Positions 51,900 through 60,171 of a stretch of DNA of 64,000 nt are shown in pieces. How positions within the stretch are numbered: position 1 is the first letter of the stretch; each line of letters begins with the position of its first letter. The DNA comes from Pseudorhodobacter sp. MZDSW-24AT (GTDB lineage Bacteria > Pseudomonadota > Alphaproteobacteria > Rhodobacterales > Rhodobacteraceae). The notes beneath the pieces were generated by a model. That model was not told where the DNA came from. It was given only the letters and a program-made list of their open reading frames with translations, and made no database searches. The DNA lies in contig NZ_PGOI01000003.1 in NCBI RefSeq assembly GCF_002794355.1, positions 124,001 through 188,000 on the forward strand. Direction: 5' to 3'. The position numbers and the translations under genes are program-made.

Positions 51900-53162
51900 A
51901 TGAAGAAAACAATGATCGTGCTGGCTCTTGGGGCCAGCCTGATGGCCACGACGGCCCTTGCCGGGGACGTGCGGCTGATGTGGTATTCGGATGGGGTCGA
52001 GGGCGAGGTGATGAAAGACCTTGTCGCGCGCTTCAACGCCGACAATCCGGGCATCAATCTGATTCTGGACGAGGTCGCCTATAAGGTCGTCCAAGAGCAG
52101 TTGCAGATCCAGCTGGAGGCAGGATCGGGCCCCGATATCGCGCGCGTCACCAACATCAAGACGCTGGCGCCGCATTGGCTGGACCTCACCCCGCATCTGT
52201 CGGATGCTGAGTATTGGCGCACCAACTTTGGCGCCCATGCGGACTGGATGCGCGAAGATGGCAGCGATGCGATCACCGGCTTCATGACGCAGTTGACGCT
52301 GACGGGTGGCTTTGCCAACTCGACCCTGTTCGAGCAGGCGGGCGTGGCGCTGCCGGGCGAAGGCGCGACCTGGGACGATTGGGTGAACGCGGCGGATCAG
52401 GTGGCGAAATCGCAAGGCACGGCGGCGGCCTTTGCCATCGACCGCTCGGGCCACCGGATCTCGGGGCCGAATGTGTCTTATGGCGCGAATTACATTGGGG
52501 CCGATGGCCTGCCTGCACCCGTGGATGAAGGCACCAAGGCCTTTGCCGAAAAGCTTGTGAACTGGGTTGAAGGCGGGCAGATGCTGCGCGACACTTGGGT
52601 TGCGGCCTCGGGGTCTACCTACCGCGCGGCGGCAGATGACTTCATCAACGCGGCGATCCCGTTCTATTATTCGGGAAGCTGGCAAATTGCCAACCTGTCC
52701 ACCAAGATTGGCGACGGTTTCGACTGGGTCGCCACTGGTTCGCCCTGCGGCACGGCCGGATGCTCGGGGCTGGCGGGGGGCGCGGCCTTGGTTGCGGTGA
52801 AATACACGCAGAACGCCGAGGAAGTGGCCAAGGTCATGGAGTATTTCGCGCGTGAGGACATCGTGAAAGAGTTCTCGGAACGCACGCTGTTCCTGCCCGC
52901 TCATGCCGGGGTCGCTGCCGCGGGCAATCTGAACTGGCAGACCGAGGATGACAACGTCAAGGCTGCGCTGGATGCTTATGTCGCGGCGGCGGCCGAGACC
53001 TTGCCGGCAGCGGATGCCTTGCCCGCGTGGAAATGGGCCTCGCCCGTTTACGGCGCGCTGGTGAACCGCATCAGCCAAGTGATGGCAGGCGAATTGACGC
53101 TGGAAGATGCCTATGCGCGCATCGACCAGGACATCGCCGAACAGGTCGCGGCGGCGCAGTAA
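51900..53162 (+). CDS. CUT1 ABC transporter substrate-binding protein, uronide-type oligosaccharide
   Basis: A 420-residue periplasmic protein with a signal peptide (MKKTMIVLALGASLMATTALA). The family 1 fold shows VRLMWYSDGVEGEVMKDLVA, QLQIQLEAGSGPDIARV and FYYSGSWQIANL. A Cys pair (SPCGTAGCSG) probably forms a disulfide. An AGGAGGAAAAC ribosome site precedes the ATG, one of the strongest in the window. Context points to oligogalacturonides or rhamnogalacturonan fragments, comparable to TogB; that is inference. Confidence 0.92.
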   Translation: MKKTMIVLALGASLMATTALAGDVRLMWYSDGVEGEVMKDLVARFNADNPGINLILDEVAYKVVQEQLQIQLEAGSGPDIARVTNIKTLAPHWLDLTPHLSDAEYWRTNFGAHADWMREDGSDAITGFMTQLTLTGGFANSTLFEQAGVALPGEGATWDDWVNAADQVAKSQGTAAAFAIDRSGHRISGPNVSYGANYIGADGLPAPVDEGTKAFAEKLVNWVEGGQMLRDTWVAASGSTYRAAADDFINAAIPFYYSGSWQIANLSTKIGDGFDWVATGSPCGTAGCSGLAGGAALVAVKYTQNAEEVAKVMEYFAREDIVKEFSERTLFLPAHAGVAAAGNLNWQTEDDNVKAALDAYVAAAAETLPAADALPAWKWASPVYGALVNRISQVMAGELTLEDAYARIDQDIAEQVAAAQ

Positions 53163-53165
53163 GCC

Positions 53166-54179
53166 ATGACCGGGGTCAAGGGAATGTTGGGGGCCGTGGT
53201 GACGGCCCCCCTGGTCGCGCTCGCCCGTGTGCTGGAGGTGCCGTTGCGCCTGTGGCAGCGGCTGACGGGGCAGGGCGGCATGGTGGCGTTTTTCCTGCTG
53301 CCAAACATGGCGATCTTCACGCTGTTCGTCCTGCTGCCGCTGGTCATCAACATCGCCTATTCGATGACGACCGGCGCGGCCCTTTTCCTGCCCGAACGCA
53401 CCTATGTGGGGGCAGCGCAGTATGAACGTTTGCTGCGCTGCACCGATTACACCAATCTGATGACCTGTCAGGAAGATCAGTTCTGGATTGCCTTGCGCAA
53501 CACCGGCACCTTTGTGGTGCTGCAGGTGACGCTGCTGATTGTGGCCGCGACCATCACCGCGCTGATCCTGAACCGGGCGCTGCGTGCGCTCAGCTTCTGG
53601 CGGGCTGTGTTTTTCTTCCCGGTGCTGTTGTCGCCGGTGGTGGTGGGGCTGATCTGGCGCTGGATCCTTGACCGCAATGGGGTGCTGAATGCCGCACTTG
53701 TGGGCATGGGGATGGACCCGGTGAACTGGCTTTTGGAGCGCAATTATGCGTTCTCTGCCGCCATCGGAGTCACCATCTGGGCGCATCTGGGGTTCTTTGC
53801 GCTGATCCTGCTGGCCGGATTGCAGGCGATCCCGCGTGATCTTTACGAGGCCGCCGAGATGGACGGCACCAAGCCTGCGCGCGTGTTCTGGCGGATCACC
53901 TTGCCGCTTCTGATGCCCAACATGCTGGTCGTCATCGTGCTGGCGCTGATCCGTGCGGTGCAGGTGTTTGACGAGGCCTATGTGCTGACCGGCGGTGGTC
54001 CGGGCACGGCCACGCTGTTCCTGACGCAGTATATCTATGAAGTGGGCTTTGCCTCCTTGCTTAAAAACCCGGGCCTTGCGGCGGCGGCGTCGATCCTGAT
54101 GGGGGGCGTGCTGATTGTGCTGACCCTGTTGCAACTGGCGCTTGGCAAACGCAACGAGCGGAAAGGACGCCTGAAATGA
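53166..54179 (+). CDS. Sugar ABC transporter permease (TogM/MalF type)
   Basis: A 337-residue inner-membrane protein with six main hydrophobic segments after a cytoplasmic N-terminus of about 35 residues. A periplasmic insertion after the first segment (RTYVGAAQYERLLRCTDYTN and the following residues) is longer than in the first transporter and contains two Cys. The EAA loop is PRDLYEAAEMDGTKPARVFW. It starts 3 bases after the binding protein gene and overlaps the next permease (ATGA). Confidence 0.93.
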   Translation: MTGVKGMLGAVVTAPLVALARVLEVPLRLWQRLTGQGGMVAFFLLPNMAIFTLFVLLPLVINIAYSMTTGAALFLPERTYVGAAQYERLLRCTDYTNLMTCQEDQFWIALRNTGTFVVLQVTLLIVAATITALILNRALRALSFWRAVFFFPVLLSPVVVGLIWRWILDRNGVLNAALVGMGMDPVNWLLERNYAFSAAIGVTIWAHLGFFALILLAGLQAIPRDLYEAAEMDGTKPARVFWRITLPLLMPNMLVVIVLALIRAVQVFDEAYVLTGGGPGTATLFLTQYIYEVGFASLLKNPGLAAAASILMGGVLIVLTLLQLALGKRNERKGRLK

Positions 54180-55225
54180 GCCGTGCACTGGCCTTTCTGA
54201 CCCGGCGCAAAGGCGGCGACGCCTGGGACTGGACGGATGTTTTCACCTTCCTGTGGCTGGGATCTGCGGTGTTCATCATGTTCGGCCCGGCCTTGTGGTT
54301 GGTGCTGTCGTCCTTCAAATCGCCTGCCCAGCTTGCGGAATTTCCGCCGACCCTTTTGCCCTATGAGGCGCAGACGGTGGTGGTTGAGGGTTTTGACCGC
54401 CCCTTGCCTCTGTTTTCGGTGACGGATGAGGCGGGGACCCGCACTTTGGCCGAGGTGCGCCGCGTGGGCACCGTGGCCCAGATGGTGGACCCGGAAAACC
54501 CGGGCGAAGTGCAGCGCGTGAACATTGCCAACCGCACCCCCGTTCGTGAGGTTGGGTTTTCTTGGGGCAACTACCTCGACCCGTTCCTGCGCTTTGACTT
54601 TCTGAACTACACCAAGAATTCGATCTTTGTGACCGGGGTGGCCACCTTGATCACCTTGCTCACCAATTCGATGGCGGCCTTTGCGCTGTCGAAATACGAA
54701 TTCCGGGGGCGGGGCTTTGTGGTGGTGCTGATCATCGCCACGCTGATGATCCCGCTGTCGGTGATCCTTGTGCCACTGTATTCCATCGTGTCGGGGGTGG
54801 GGCTGATCAACTCGCTGTGGGGGGTGATCCTGCCCACGGTGGCCACGCCCACAGGGGTGTTCTTGCTGCGGCAATACATGCTGACGATCCCCGATGAGCT
54901 GCTGGAGGCGGCGCGGATGGACCATGCCAGCGAATGGCAGATCTATTGGCGGATCGTGCTGCCGCTGACCGCACCTGCCTTGGCTGTTCTGGCGATCTTC
55001 TCGGTGGTCTGGCGCTGGAACGATTTCCTGTGGCCCTTGATCGTGCTGAGCCGGCAAGAGGTTTACACGCTGCAAGTTGGCCTGAATGCTTATGCCGGAG
55101 AGCTGAACGTGCAGTGGCACTATCTGCTGGCGATGACCGTCATCACCATGATCCCGGTCGTTCTGGTCTTTATCTTCCTGCAACGGTTCATCACGGCGGG
55201 CATCGCCGGGACCGGGTTGAAATAA
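54176..55225 (+). CDS. Sugar ABC transporter permease (TogN/MalG type)
   Basis: A 349-residue inner-membrane protein. The first membrane segment is followed by a periplasmic insertion of about 90 residues (KSPAQLAEFPPTLLPYEAQT to GFSWGNYLDPFLRF), found in permeases for larger oligosaccharides. Five further segments follow, with the EAA loop PDELLEAARMDHASEWQIYW. The ATGA overlap with the preceding gene implies coupled translation. Confidence 0.93.
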   Translation: MSRALAFLTRRKGGDAWDWTDVFTFLWLGSAVFIMFGPALWLVLSSFKSPAQLAEFPPTLLPYEAQTVVVEGFDRPLPLFSVTDEAGTRTLAEVRRVGTVAQMVDPENPGEVQRVNIANRTPVREVGFSWGNYLDPFLRFDFLNYTKNSIFVTGVATLITLLTNSMAAFALSKYEFRGRGFVVVLIIATLMIPLSVILVPLYSIVSGVGLINSLWGVILPTVATPTGVFLLRQYMLTIPDELLEAARMDHASEWQIYWRIVLPLTAPALAVLAIFSVVWRWNDFLWPLIVLSRQEVYTLQVGLNAYAGELNVQWHYLLAMTVITMIPVVLVFIFLQRFITAGIAGTGLK

Positions 55226-55235
55226 GGGGTCCGTC

Positions 55236-56291
55236 ATGGGTCGCATACAGTTGCACGACATCCGCAAGAGCTTTGGCGCCGTCGATGTGCTCAAGGGCAT
55301 CGATCTGACCATCAACGAAGGCGAGCTTGTGGTGTTCGTCGGCCCTTCAGGCTGTGGGAAGTCCACGCTTTTGCGGATGATCGCAGGCTTGGACAAGCCC
55401 AGTTCGGGGCGGATCGAGATTGACGGGGTGGATGTGACCCCACGCTCGGCCGCCGATCGCGGGCTTGCCATGGTATTTCAGTCCTATGCGCTTTACCCGC
55501 ATATGACGGTGCGCGCGAACATGGCCTTTGGCCTGCAAAACACCAATATGCCCAAGCCCGAGATCGACGCCCGCATCAGTGAGGCCGCGCGGATGTTGGA
55601 GATCGAGCCGCTGCTGGACCGCAGGCCGGGCCAGCTTTCGGGCGGGCAGCGGCAGCGGGTGGCCATTGGCCGCGCCATCGTGCGGCGCCCGACGGCCTTT
55701 TTGCTGGATGAGCCGCTGTCGAACCTGGATGCCGAGCTGCGCGTGTCGATGCGGGCCGAGCTTTCGGCTTTGCATGATCGGCTGGGCGCCACGATGATCC
55801 ATGTGACACATGATCAGGTCGAAGCGATGACGATGGCAGACCGCATCGTGGTGTTGCGGGCGGGCAAGGTGGAGCAGGTGGATACACCGCTGAACCTGTT
55901 CAACCGTCCGGCCAATCTGTTCGTAGCGGGCTTTATCGGCGCGCCGGGGATGAACCTGTGGGCTGGGCAGGCGAAGGATGGGGCTGTGCAGTTGGACAGC
56001 GGCGCGCGCTTGCCCTTGCCTTCGGGCGTGACAGTGCCGGAGGGCTCGGTCACGCTTGGCATCCGCCCGCAACATCTGCGCCCGATGGCCGGTGGCCCGG
56101 TCCGGGCCGAGGTGCGGCTGATCGAGGCCTTGGGGCCGGAAAGCGTGGTGCATGGCGATATGGGCGCGGGCGGCACACTGTTGGCGGTGCTTGCCGGGCA
56201 GCCGGATCTGGCACGCGGCACGGTGATCGAGCTGGGCTATGATCCGCAGATGGCGCATGTCTTTGGCGCCGATGGCCAGCGGCTGGCCTAG
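55236..56291 (+). CDS. Sugar ABC transporter ATP-binding protein (UgpC/MalK type)
   Basis: A 351-residue ATPase. Walker A is FVGPSGCGKSTLL, the signature is LSGGQRQRVAIGRAIV, Walker B is AFLLDEPLSNLDAE and the switch His is in IHVTHDQVEAMT. The TOBE part includes TLGIRPQHLRPM. It ends the plus-strand operon; its TAG stop shares four bases (CTAG) with the stop codon of the convergent hydrolase gene. Confidence 0.95.
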   Translation: MGRIQLHDIRKSFGAVDVLKGIDLTINEGELVVFVGPSGCGKSTLLRMIAGLDKPSSGRIEIDGVDVTPRSAADRGLAMVFQSYALYPHMTVRANMAFGLQNTNMPKPEIDARISEAARMLEIEPLLDRRPGQLSGGQRQRVAIGRAIVRRPTAFLLDEPLSNLDAELRVSMRAELSALHDRLGATMIHVTHDQVEAMTMADRIVVLRAGKVEQVDTPLNLFNRPANLFVAGFIGAPGMNLWAGQAKDGAVQLDSGARLPLPSGVTVPEGSVTLGIRPQHLRPMAGGPVRAEVRLIEALGPESVVHGDMGAGGTLLAVLAGQPDLARGTVIELGYDPQMAHVFGADGQRLA

Positions 56292-57181
56292 GCCAAAGCC
56301 TGCGCCATGAAATCGAGCATTGCGTGGTGCATGGCTTGGGTTTCGACATGGCCCGAGGTCGGTTCCCGGTGAAGCATCAGGCGCCCGCCCTTTGCGGCGT
56401 AAGCGCCCTGCACCTGTTCCAACGCAGGATCCGCGGCCTTGGGCGGGGTGAGGGGATCGAGGTCACCCAGACCGATGAACTGCGCGCGCGGGGCGATCAG
56501 CCCTGCGATTTCCCCATTTGACGCGCGGGCAAGCAGTCCGGGCACGGTCAGGTAGATGCCATGCAGATCATGCTGGCCCATGGCGATCAGGTGTCGGTAA
56601 TCTGCAAAGCAGCATTCATGCGCCACGGCGCGCAGACGGGGTTCAATCGCTCCAAGCCAATAGGCCAATGTCGCCCCCATCGACAGGCCGAAAACCCCAA
56701 GCCGATCGGGCTGCACGTCGGGATGCCGGGACAGCCAATCCACCGCCGCCAGATTTTCGGCCAGCATCTGCCCCGCGAGCGAGCGACCTTCCCACAGAAG
56801 TGCCTTGGTCGCGGCGCTTTCGCTGACGTCCGCGCGGCTGCCAAAGCAAGGCATGTCGAGGCAGAGTGAGGCGATGCCGCGCGCGGCCAAGGCAGGGCCG
56901 GTGGCGGCGAAGAGGGCGGGGCGGCCGTGGATCATTTCCGCCGCGCCGATGTCATAGCGGTTGCCATGGGCATGAATGATCAGAACGGCGGGGGTGGGCC
57001 GCTGTTGGCCGACAGGCCGACACCAGAAACCACGAAACCGGGTTTCGCCCAAGCTGACCGCCAGTTCCTCTGCCCGGCAGTTTGGGGTGTCGACGACGGT
57101 GGCCCCCGCGTGTGAGGTGAGTGGGGGCACTGGCAGGGCCAAGCCGAAAGCAGAGAGGAGGTCTTGGCGCGTGAGGGGCAT
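56288..57181 (-). CDS. Alpha/beta hydrolase, dienelactone hydrolase/esterase type
   Basis: A 297-residue serine hydrolase. The oxyanion loop is IIHAHGNRYDIG, the nucleophile Ser is in VFGLSMGATLAYW, the acid is probably in FIGLGDLDPLTPP, and the His in PTSGHVETQAMHH. The first 30 residues are not clearly a signal peptide. It could be a deacetylase for acetylated pectin fragments, given the adjacent operon, but it is on the opposite strand and the substrate is unknown. The stop codon overlaps that of the ATPase gene. Confidence 0.8.
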   Translation of the reverse strand: MPLTRQDLLSAFGLALPVPPLTSHAGATVVDTPNCRAEELAVSLGETRFRGFWCRPVGQQRPTPAVLIIHAHGNRYDIGAAEMIHGRPALFAATGPALAARGIASLCLDMPCFGSRADVSESAATKALLWEGRSLAGQMLAENLAAVDWLSRHPDVQPDRLGVFGLSMGATLAYWLGAIEPRLRAVAHECCFADYRHLIAMGQHDLHGIYLTVPGLLARASNGEIAGLIAPRAQFIGLGDLDPLTPPKAADPALEQVQGAYAAKGGRLMLHREPTSGHVETQAMHHAMLDFMAQALA

Positions 57182-57323
57182 GGCATAACCAACGTGGCGG
57201 GATGGCCGGCAGAGTGACCGACTGAACAGCGGCGGTCCAGCGACAAGTTGCTGCGCGGCGTGGATCTGTTCTGGACGGCCCTTTAATTACTTACTATAAA
57301 ACTCAGGTTATTGGAGCGCGCCT

Positions 57324-57731
57324 ATGTTCGCCATCGCAAAGACCTCTTTCCCAGACTCTCGGACCGTCGATGTTCCGGTGGCCATCGCGGCACTGCGACG
57401 GTTGGCGCCGCGGTGTCAGGCAGGGGCTCGGCTGGATCTGTTTCGGGCCTGCGCGATGCTTTCAACCCGTGCCGAAGTGGCCTCGCAGGCCTTTGCCGAG
57501 GCCTTTCTGCGCGGTCTGGCGGTGGCCTTGGGCCGGGCGCCCGTGCTGCACCAGCCTAACGCGCTGGAACTGTCTTTTGATGAGGCATGGATTTCAAGTC
57601 TGCTCGCGGCTGCGCGGCGCGGCGATCAGAGCAGTGTTCACTTCTTGCTGGCCTCGCGATTGCCGCGCCATGTCTGGCGCCAGATCGGCTGGCTGGCGGC
57701 TCAGGTTGCGCGCCGGTCAGACCGCTTGTGA
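57324..57731 (+). CDS. Protein of unknown function, 135 residues
   Basis: Not recognised. It is mostly helical, Ala/Leu/Arg-rich, with no membrane segment or signal peptide and two Cys (PRCQAG, FRACAML). A weak GGAG site precedes the ATG, and an AT-rich stretch (TTTAATTACTTACTATAAAA) at about 57282-57301 could contain its promoter. It stands between the alpha/beta hydrolase and dps, and ends 17 bases before the Irr box. Confidence 0.55.
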   Translation: MFAIAKTSFPDSRTVDVPVAIAALRRLAPRCQAGARLDLFRACAMLSTRAEVASQAFAEAFLRGLAVALGRAPVLHQPNALELSFDEAWISSLLAAARRGDQSSVHFLLASRLPRHVWRQIGWLAAQVARRSDRL

Positions 57732-57748
57732 CCGAGTGATTTTGTCAG

Positions 57749-57767
57749 TTTTAGAATTATTCTAAAA
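57749..57767. promoter_or_regulatory. Irr-type iron control element (ICE box) upstream of dps
   Basis: TTTTAGAA-TTA-TTCTAAAA, a perfect 19-bp palindrome with the TTAGAA...TTCTAA pattern of alphaproteobacterial Irr boxes. It lies 110 bases before the Dps start and fits repression of iron storage when iron is low. Confidence 0.75.
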
Positions 57768-57877
57768 AGGGGCTTGCCCCGCCTGCGCTGTGCCCCTACC
57801 TTGTGTTGGCGGGCAGCCAGCCGACGTGCCAGCCAGATCCGCCCCAGAATTCCGTATCCATTTTCAGGAGGTCAGGC

Positions 57878-58348
57878 ATGGCGCAAGCTTCAGCCCAAAT
57901 CAGCCCATCCGCACGCGAAGCCGTGTGCGAAGCGCTTAACCAAGGCGTTGCCGAAACGGCCGTCGCCACCATGTTGGCGCAGAATTTCCATTGGAATGTA
58001 ACCGGGATGGGCTTTGGCACGCTGCACGCTCTGTTCCAGACGATCTACGAAGATCACTTCGTCGCGCAGGACGATCTGGCCGAGCGGATCAAGGCGCTGG
58101 ATGGCCACGCCGAGGGCCAGCTTTCTGCCATGCTCAAACGCTCGAAGGTGGCGGAGCATGATGGCCACGCCAAGGCCGAAGAGATGATTGCTGCGCTATT
58201 GACCGCACAAGAAACACTCGCCGCGACCATGGCGGGGATTGCCGCAGTGGCCGAGGAAAACGGTGACCTGCTGACCCAAGATCTGGCGATTTCTCGCGGA
58301 CAGACGCATGAGAAATTCGCTTGGATGCTGCGCGCGCATCTGCGCTGA
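57878..58348 (+). CDS. dps: Dps-type ferritin-like DNA protection protein
   Basis: A 156-residue protein forming a 12-subunit shell that oxidises and stores iron and shields DNA. The ferroxidase ligands are in NFHWNVTGMGFGTLHALF and YEDHFVAQDDLAERIKAL. The start at 57878 has a GGAGG site 8 bases upstream; the open frame reaches further back but into the promoter. It is likely under Irr control through the palindrome at 57749. A terminator follows at once. Confidence 0.93.
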   Translation: MAQASAQISPSAREAVCEALNQGVAETAVATMLAQNFHWNVTGMGFGTLHALFQTIYEDHFVAQDDLAERIKALDGHAEGQLSAMLKRSKVAEHDGHAKAEEMIAALLTAQETLAATMAGIAAVAEENGDLLTQDLAISRGQTHEKFAWMLRAHLR

Positions 58349-58350
58349 GC

Positions 58351-58375
58351 AAAGGCCCGCCTAGAGCGGGCTTTT
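58351..58375. terminator. Bidirectional terminator between dps and DUF1289 gene
   Basis: A 10-bp stem AAAGGCCCGC / GCGGGCTTTT (one G-T pair) with a CTAGA loop that contains the stop codon of the convergent gene. Confidence 0.75.
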
Positions 58376-58600
58376 CACATCGCGCTTTTCGCAGCGCTTC
58401 TCATAGGCGGGGGCCCAATGACGGTAGCGCCCCATGTCATTTTGTTGATGCACCAGCATGTCGATAAAGGCGCGCTGGTGCTTTTCCTTTTTGATCTTTT
58501 TGAACAGGTCTTTCTGATCTTTCGTCATCGAGCAGCCGATACAATGGCCTTCGCGCTTAAATTTGCAGACGCTGATACAGGGAGAGGGGAGTTTGCTCAT
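58361..58600 (-). CDS. DUF1289 family Cys-rich small protein
   Basis: A 79-residue cytoplasmic protein. Four cysteines in SPCISVCKFKREGHCIGCSM, with an adjoining MTKDQKDLF segment, are the DUF1289 signature and may bind a metal or Fe-S cluster. The rest is strongly basic (FKKIKKEKHQR). The function is unknown in general. It follows hemP on the same strand after 38 bases. Confidence 0.85.
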   Translation of the reverse strand: MSKLPSPCISVCKFKREGHCIGCSMTKDQKDLFKKIKKEKHQRAFIDMLVHQQNDMGRYRHWAPAYEKRCEKRDVKSPL

Positions 58601-58638
58601 GGGGTCCTTGCTGGGCGACGTTGCCCGTTTCGCTGGGG

Positions 58639-58896
58639 TTACTTGGTAAGGATCAGCTTGCCGCCCTTGGTGATGCGCAGCACATACAACTGCCCCTCAA
58701 GCGTGATATGCGCGACTGTGCCCCCTTTGGTCAGTGACAGCGCCTGATGGACGGGCGCCTGCGTCGCGTTCAGTGGCAAGGCGGTCGGAGCGGGGATGTC
58801 TTGCATCTGCGAGAGGCCTGTCGTGGGTTGCGGGGCGAGAGGATGATTTTGATAACTGATTGTTTTACTCGGAAATGTCAATTCCGAGTTTTTCAT
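58639..58896 (-). CDS. hemP: Hemin uptake protein HemP
   Basis: A small protein (85 residues from ATG 58896, or 55 from ATG 58806) with the HemP signature LSLTKGGTVAHITLEGQLY followed by LRITKGGKLILTK. HemP/HmuP proteins promote expression of heme uptake genes in several proteobacteria. The shorter start seems possible, because the first 30 codons overlap an inverted repeat and a TTGACA promoter-like sequence. It is the last gene of the heme operon, 12 bases after tonB. Confidence 0.85.
   Translation of the reverse strand: MKNSELTFPSKTISYQNHPLAPQPTTGLSQMQDIPAPTALPLNATQAPVHQALSLTKGGTVAHITLEGQLYVLRITKGGKLILTK
58867..58889 (-). promoter_or_regulatory. Inverted repeat and possible promoter before or within hemP
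   Basis: ACTCGGAA - 7 bases - TTCCGAGT. On the minus strand TTGACA lies between the arms and AGTTAT follows after 18 bases, a promoter-like pair. This would be an operator if hemP starts at 58806. Confidence 0.45.
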
Positions 58897-58908
58897 TTGG
58901 GTTTCGTG

Positions 58909-59784
58909 TCAACGTCTGCCCACAAACTCGAAGCTGAAGCGGGTGTCCGCGCCAGAGGGCGGGGGCGGGAACGGCGCAGCCCTGCGGATGTGATCGAGTG
59001 CCGCGCGTTCCAAGGAGGGATCGCCAGAAGACCGTGTGACTTGTGCCGAGGCCAAAGCGCCGGATGGCGCGACATGGAAGGCCACGACCACCGAGCCGCG
59101 TGCGGAGACGCTGGGTTTGCGGGTCCGTTCGATCTTGCGCAGTACCAACCCCGGATAGCTTGACCGTGCCGCAGTGCCCGCTTCGGCGCTTTGCGCGCCG
59201 CTGCCTTGGGATGCCGCCGTCGCTGAGGCGGTTTCCTGCCCGCTTTGGCTGCCCTTGCGCGCGTTGCGGTCGGCGTTCCCGGCGGGGGCTGCCGGGCGCG
59301 CATCGGCCCTTTGCGGTTGCTCCACTGGCTTTTCCGCGCGTTGACGCGGGCGCATGGAGGTTTCCGGCGCGTGAACCTGTGCATCTTGGGCGGCGGCGAG
59401 CGCGGGAGTTGGGACAGGCGCGACCACAGCATCGGCGACTGGGGGGGCGACGGGAGGGCTGGGGTGCGGCGATGACGACAGGCTCAGATCGGCGCTGTCA
59501 GACGCGGGCAGGTCCGGACGAGGCGCTGGGCTTGCCGACAGCGCGGCAATGGGCGGAGCGGCCGCGACGGGGACCGCAGGCGCTACCGCAGCGGTTGGTG
59601 CGGGCGCAACAGGCCGCGCCCCTTGGGCCATATCTTCAAAAGACTCGCCCAACAGGCCGAGGCTCGCACTGCCGCCGCCTTCGATGGCCATGCTGTCAGA
59701 GCGGGGGGCAATGGCGATGGCGCCTGCGGCGTGCAGCGCGCCAGAGATGCCAAGGAAGACGACAAAGGGGAGGCGGAGTTTCAT
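58909..59784 (-). CDS. tonB: TonB energy transducer
   Basis: A 291-residue protein linking ExbBD proton motive force to outer-membrane receptors. It has an N-terminal membrane anchor (LPFVVFLGISGALHAAGAIA), a long Pro/Ala-rich periplasm-spanning middle (about 50-200) and a C-terminal TonB domain (SSYPGLVLRKIERTRKPSV, LERAALDHIRRAAPFPPPP). Its ATG overlaps the stop codon of exbD. It lies between exbD and hemP in a heme operon, so it is probably dedicated to heme uptake. Confidence 0.92.
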   Translation of the reverse strand: MKLRLPFVVFLGISGALHAAGAIAIAPRSDSMAIEGGGSASLGLLGESFEDMAQGARPVAPAPTAAVAPAVPVAAAPPIAALSASPAPRPDLPASDSADLSLSSSPHPSPPVAPPVADAVVAPVPTPALAAAQDAQVHAPETSMRPRQRAEKPVEQPQRADARPAAPAGNADRNARKGSQSGQETASATAASQGSGAQSAEAGTAARSSYPGLVLRKIERTRKPSVSARGSVVVAFHVAPSGALASAQVTRSSGDPSLERAALDHIRRAAPFPPPPSGADTRFSFEFVGRR

Positions 59785-60167
59785 GGGGTCGTCCGTTCCG
59801 TCACAAGGCGCACTTCAGCGGCGCCAGCTTGGCGCAAGGCAGTGGCAATGCGCAGCAAATCGCGCGCGGGCAGATCGCGTGCCGGAACCAGCCGCAGCAC
59901 GTCGGCGCCCTCGGCAAGCCGTGCGCGCGCAAAGGTTTCGGGAGACGTCGCTTCATTGCGCCACAAAGTGCTGCCGTCAGCCCGCACGGCCAAAGCATCA
60001 TCGGGCGCGCGTGTGGCGACGGACTGTGCGTCGATCAACCGGATATCGCGGTCGACGGGGGCAGCGACCTGACCTGCCACCAAGAAAAAGATGAGCATCA
60101 GGAAGACCACGTTGATCAGCGTGATCGTTGGCTCTGCCTTTCGGCGGGGGGGCGGGGCAAGGCGCAT
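59781..60167 (-). CDS. exbD: ExbD/TolR family protein, second copy
   Basis: A 128-residue single-span protein. The membrane segment TLINVVFLMLIFFLVAGQVA lacks the usual Asp: the family position normally reads with an acidic residue near LxDxxF, and here Asn is seen in INVVF. If this copy has lost the proton-carrying Asp, the other ExbD must supply it. The periplasmic domain shows VDRDIRLIDAQS. It starts 4 bases after the first exbD stop codon. Confidence 0.88.
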   Translation of the reverse strand: MRLAPPPRRKAEPTITLINVVFLMLIFFLVAGQVAAPVDRDIRLIDAQSVATRAPDDALAVRADGSTLWRNEATSPETFARARLAEGADVLRLVPARDLPARDLLRIATALRQAGAAEVRLVTERTTP

Positions 60168-60171
60168 CCCT

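Noticed and set aside
49053-54188. Very long minus-strand open frame (1711 codons) across the uronide operon.
   Set aside because: It is antisense to five well-supported genes and its translation is rich in His, Arg, Gln and Pro, typical of a GC-rich shadow frame.
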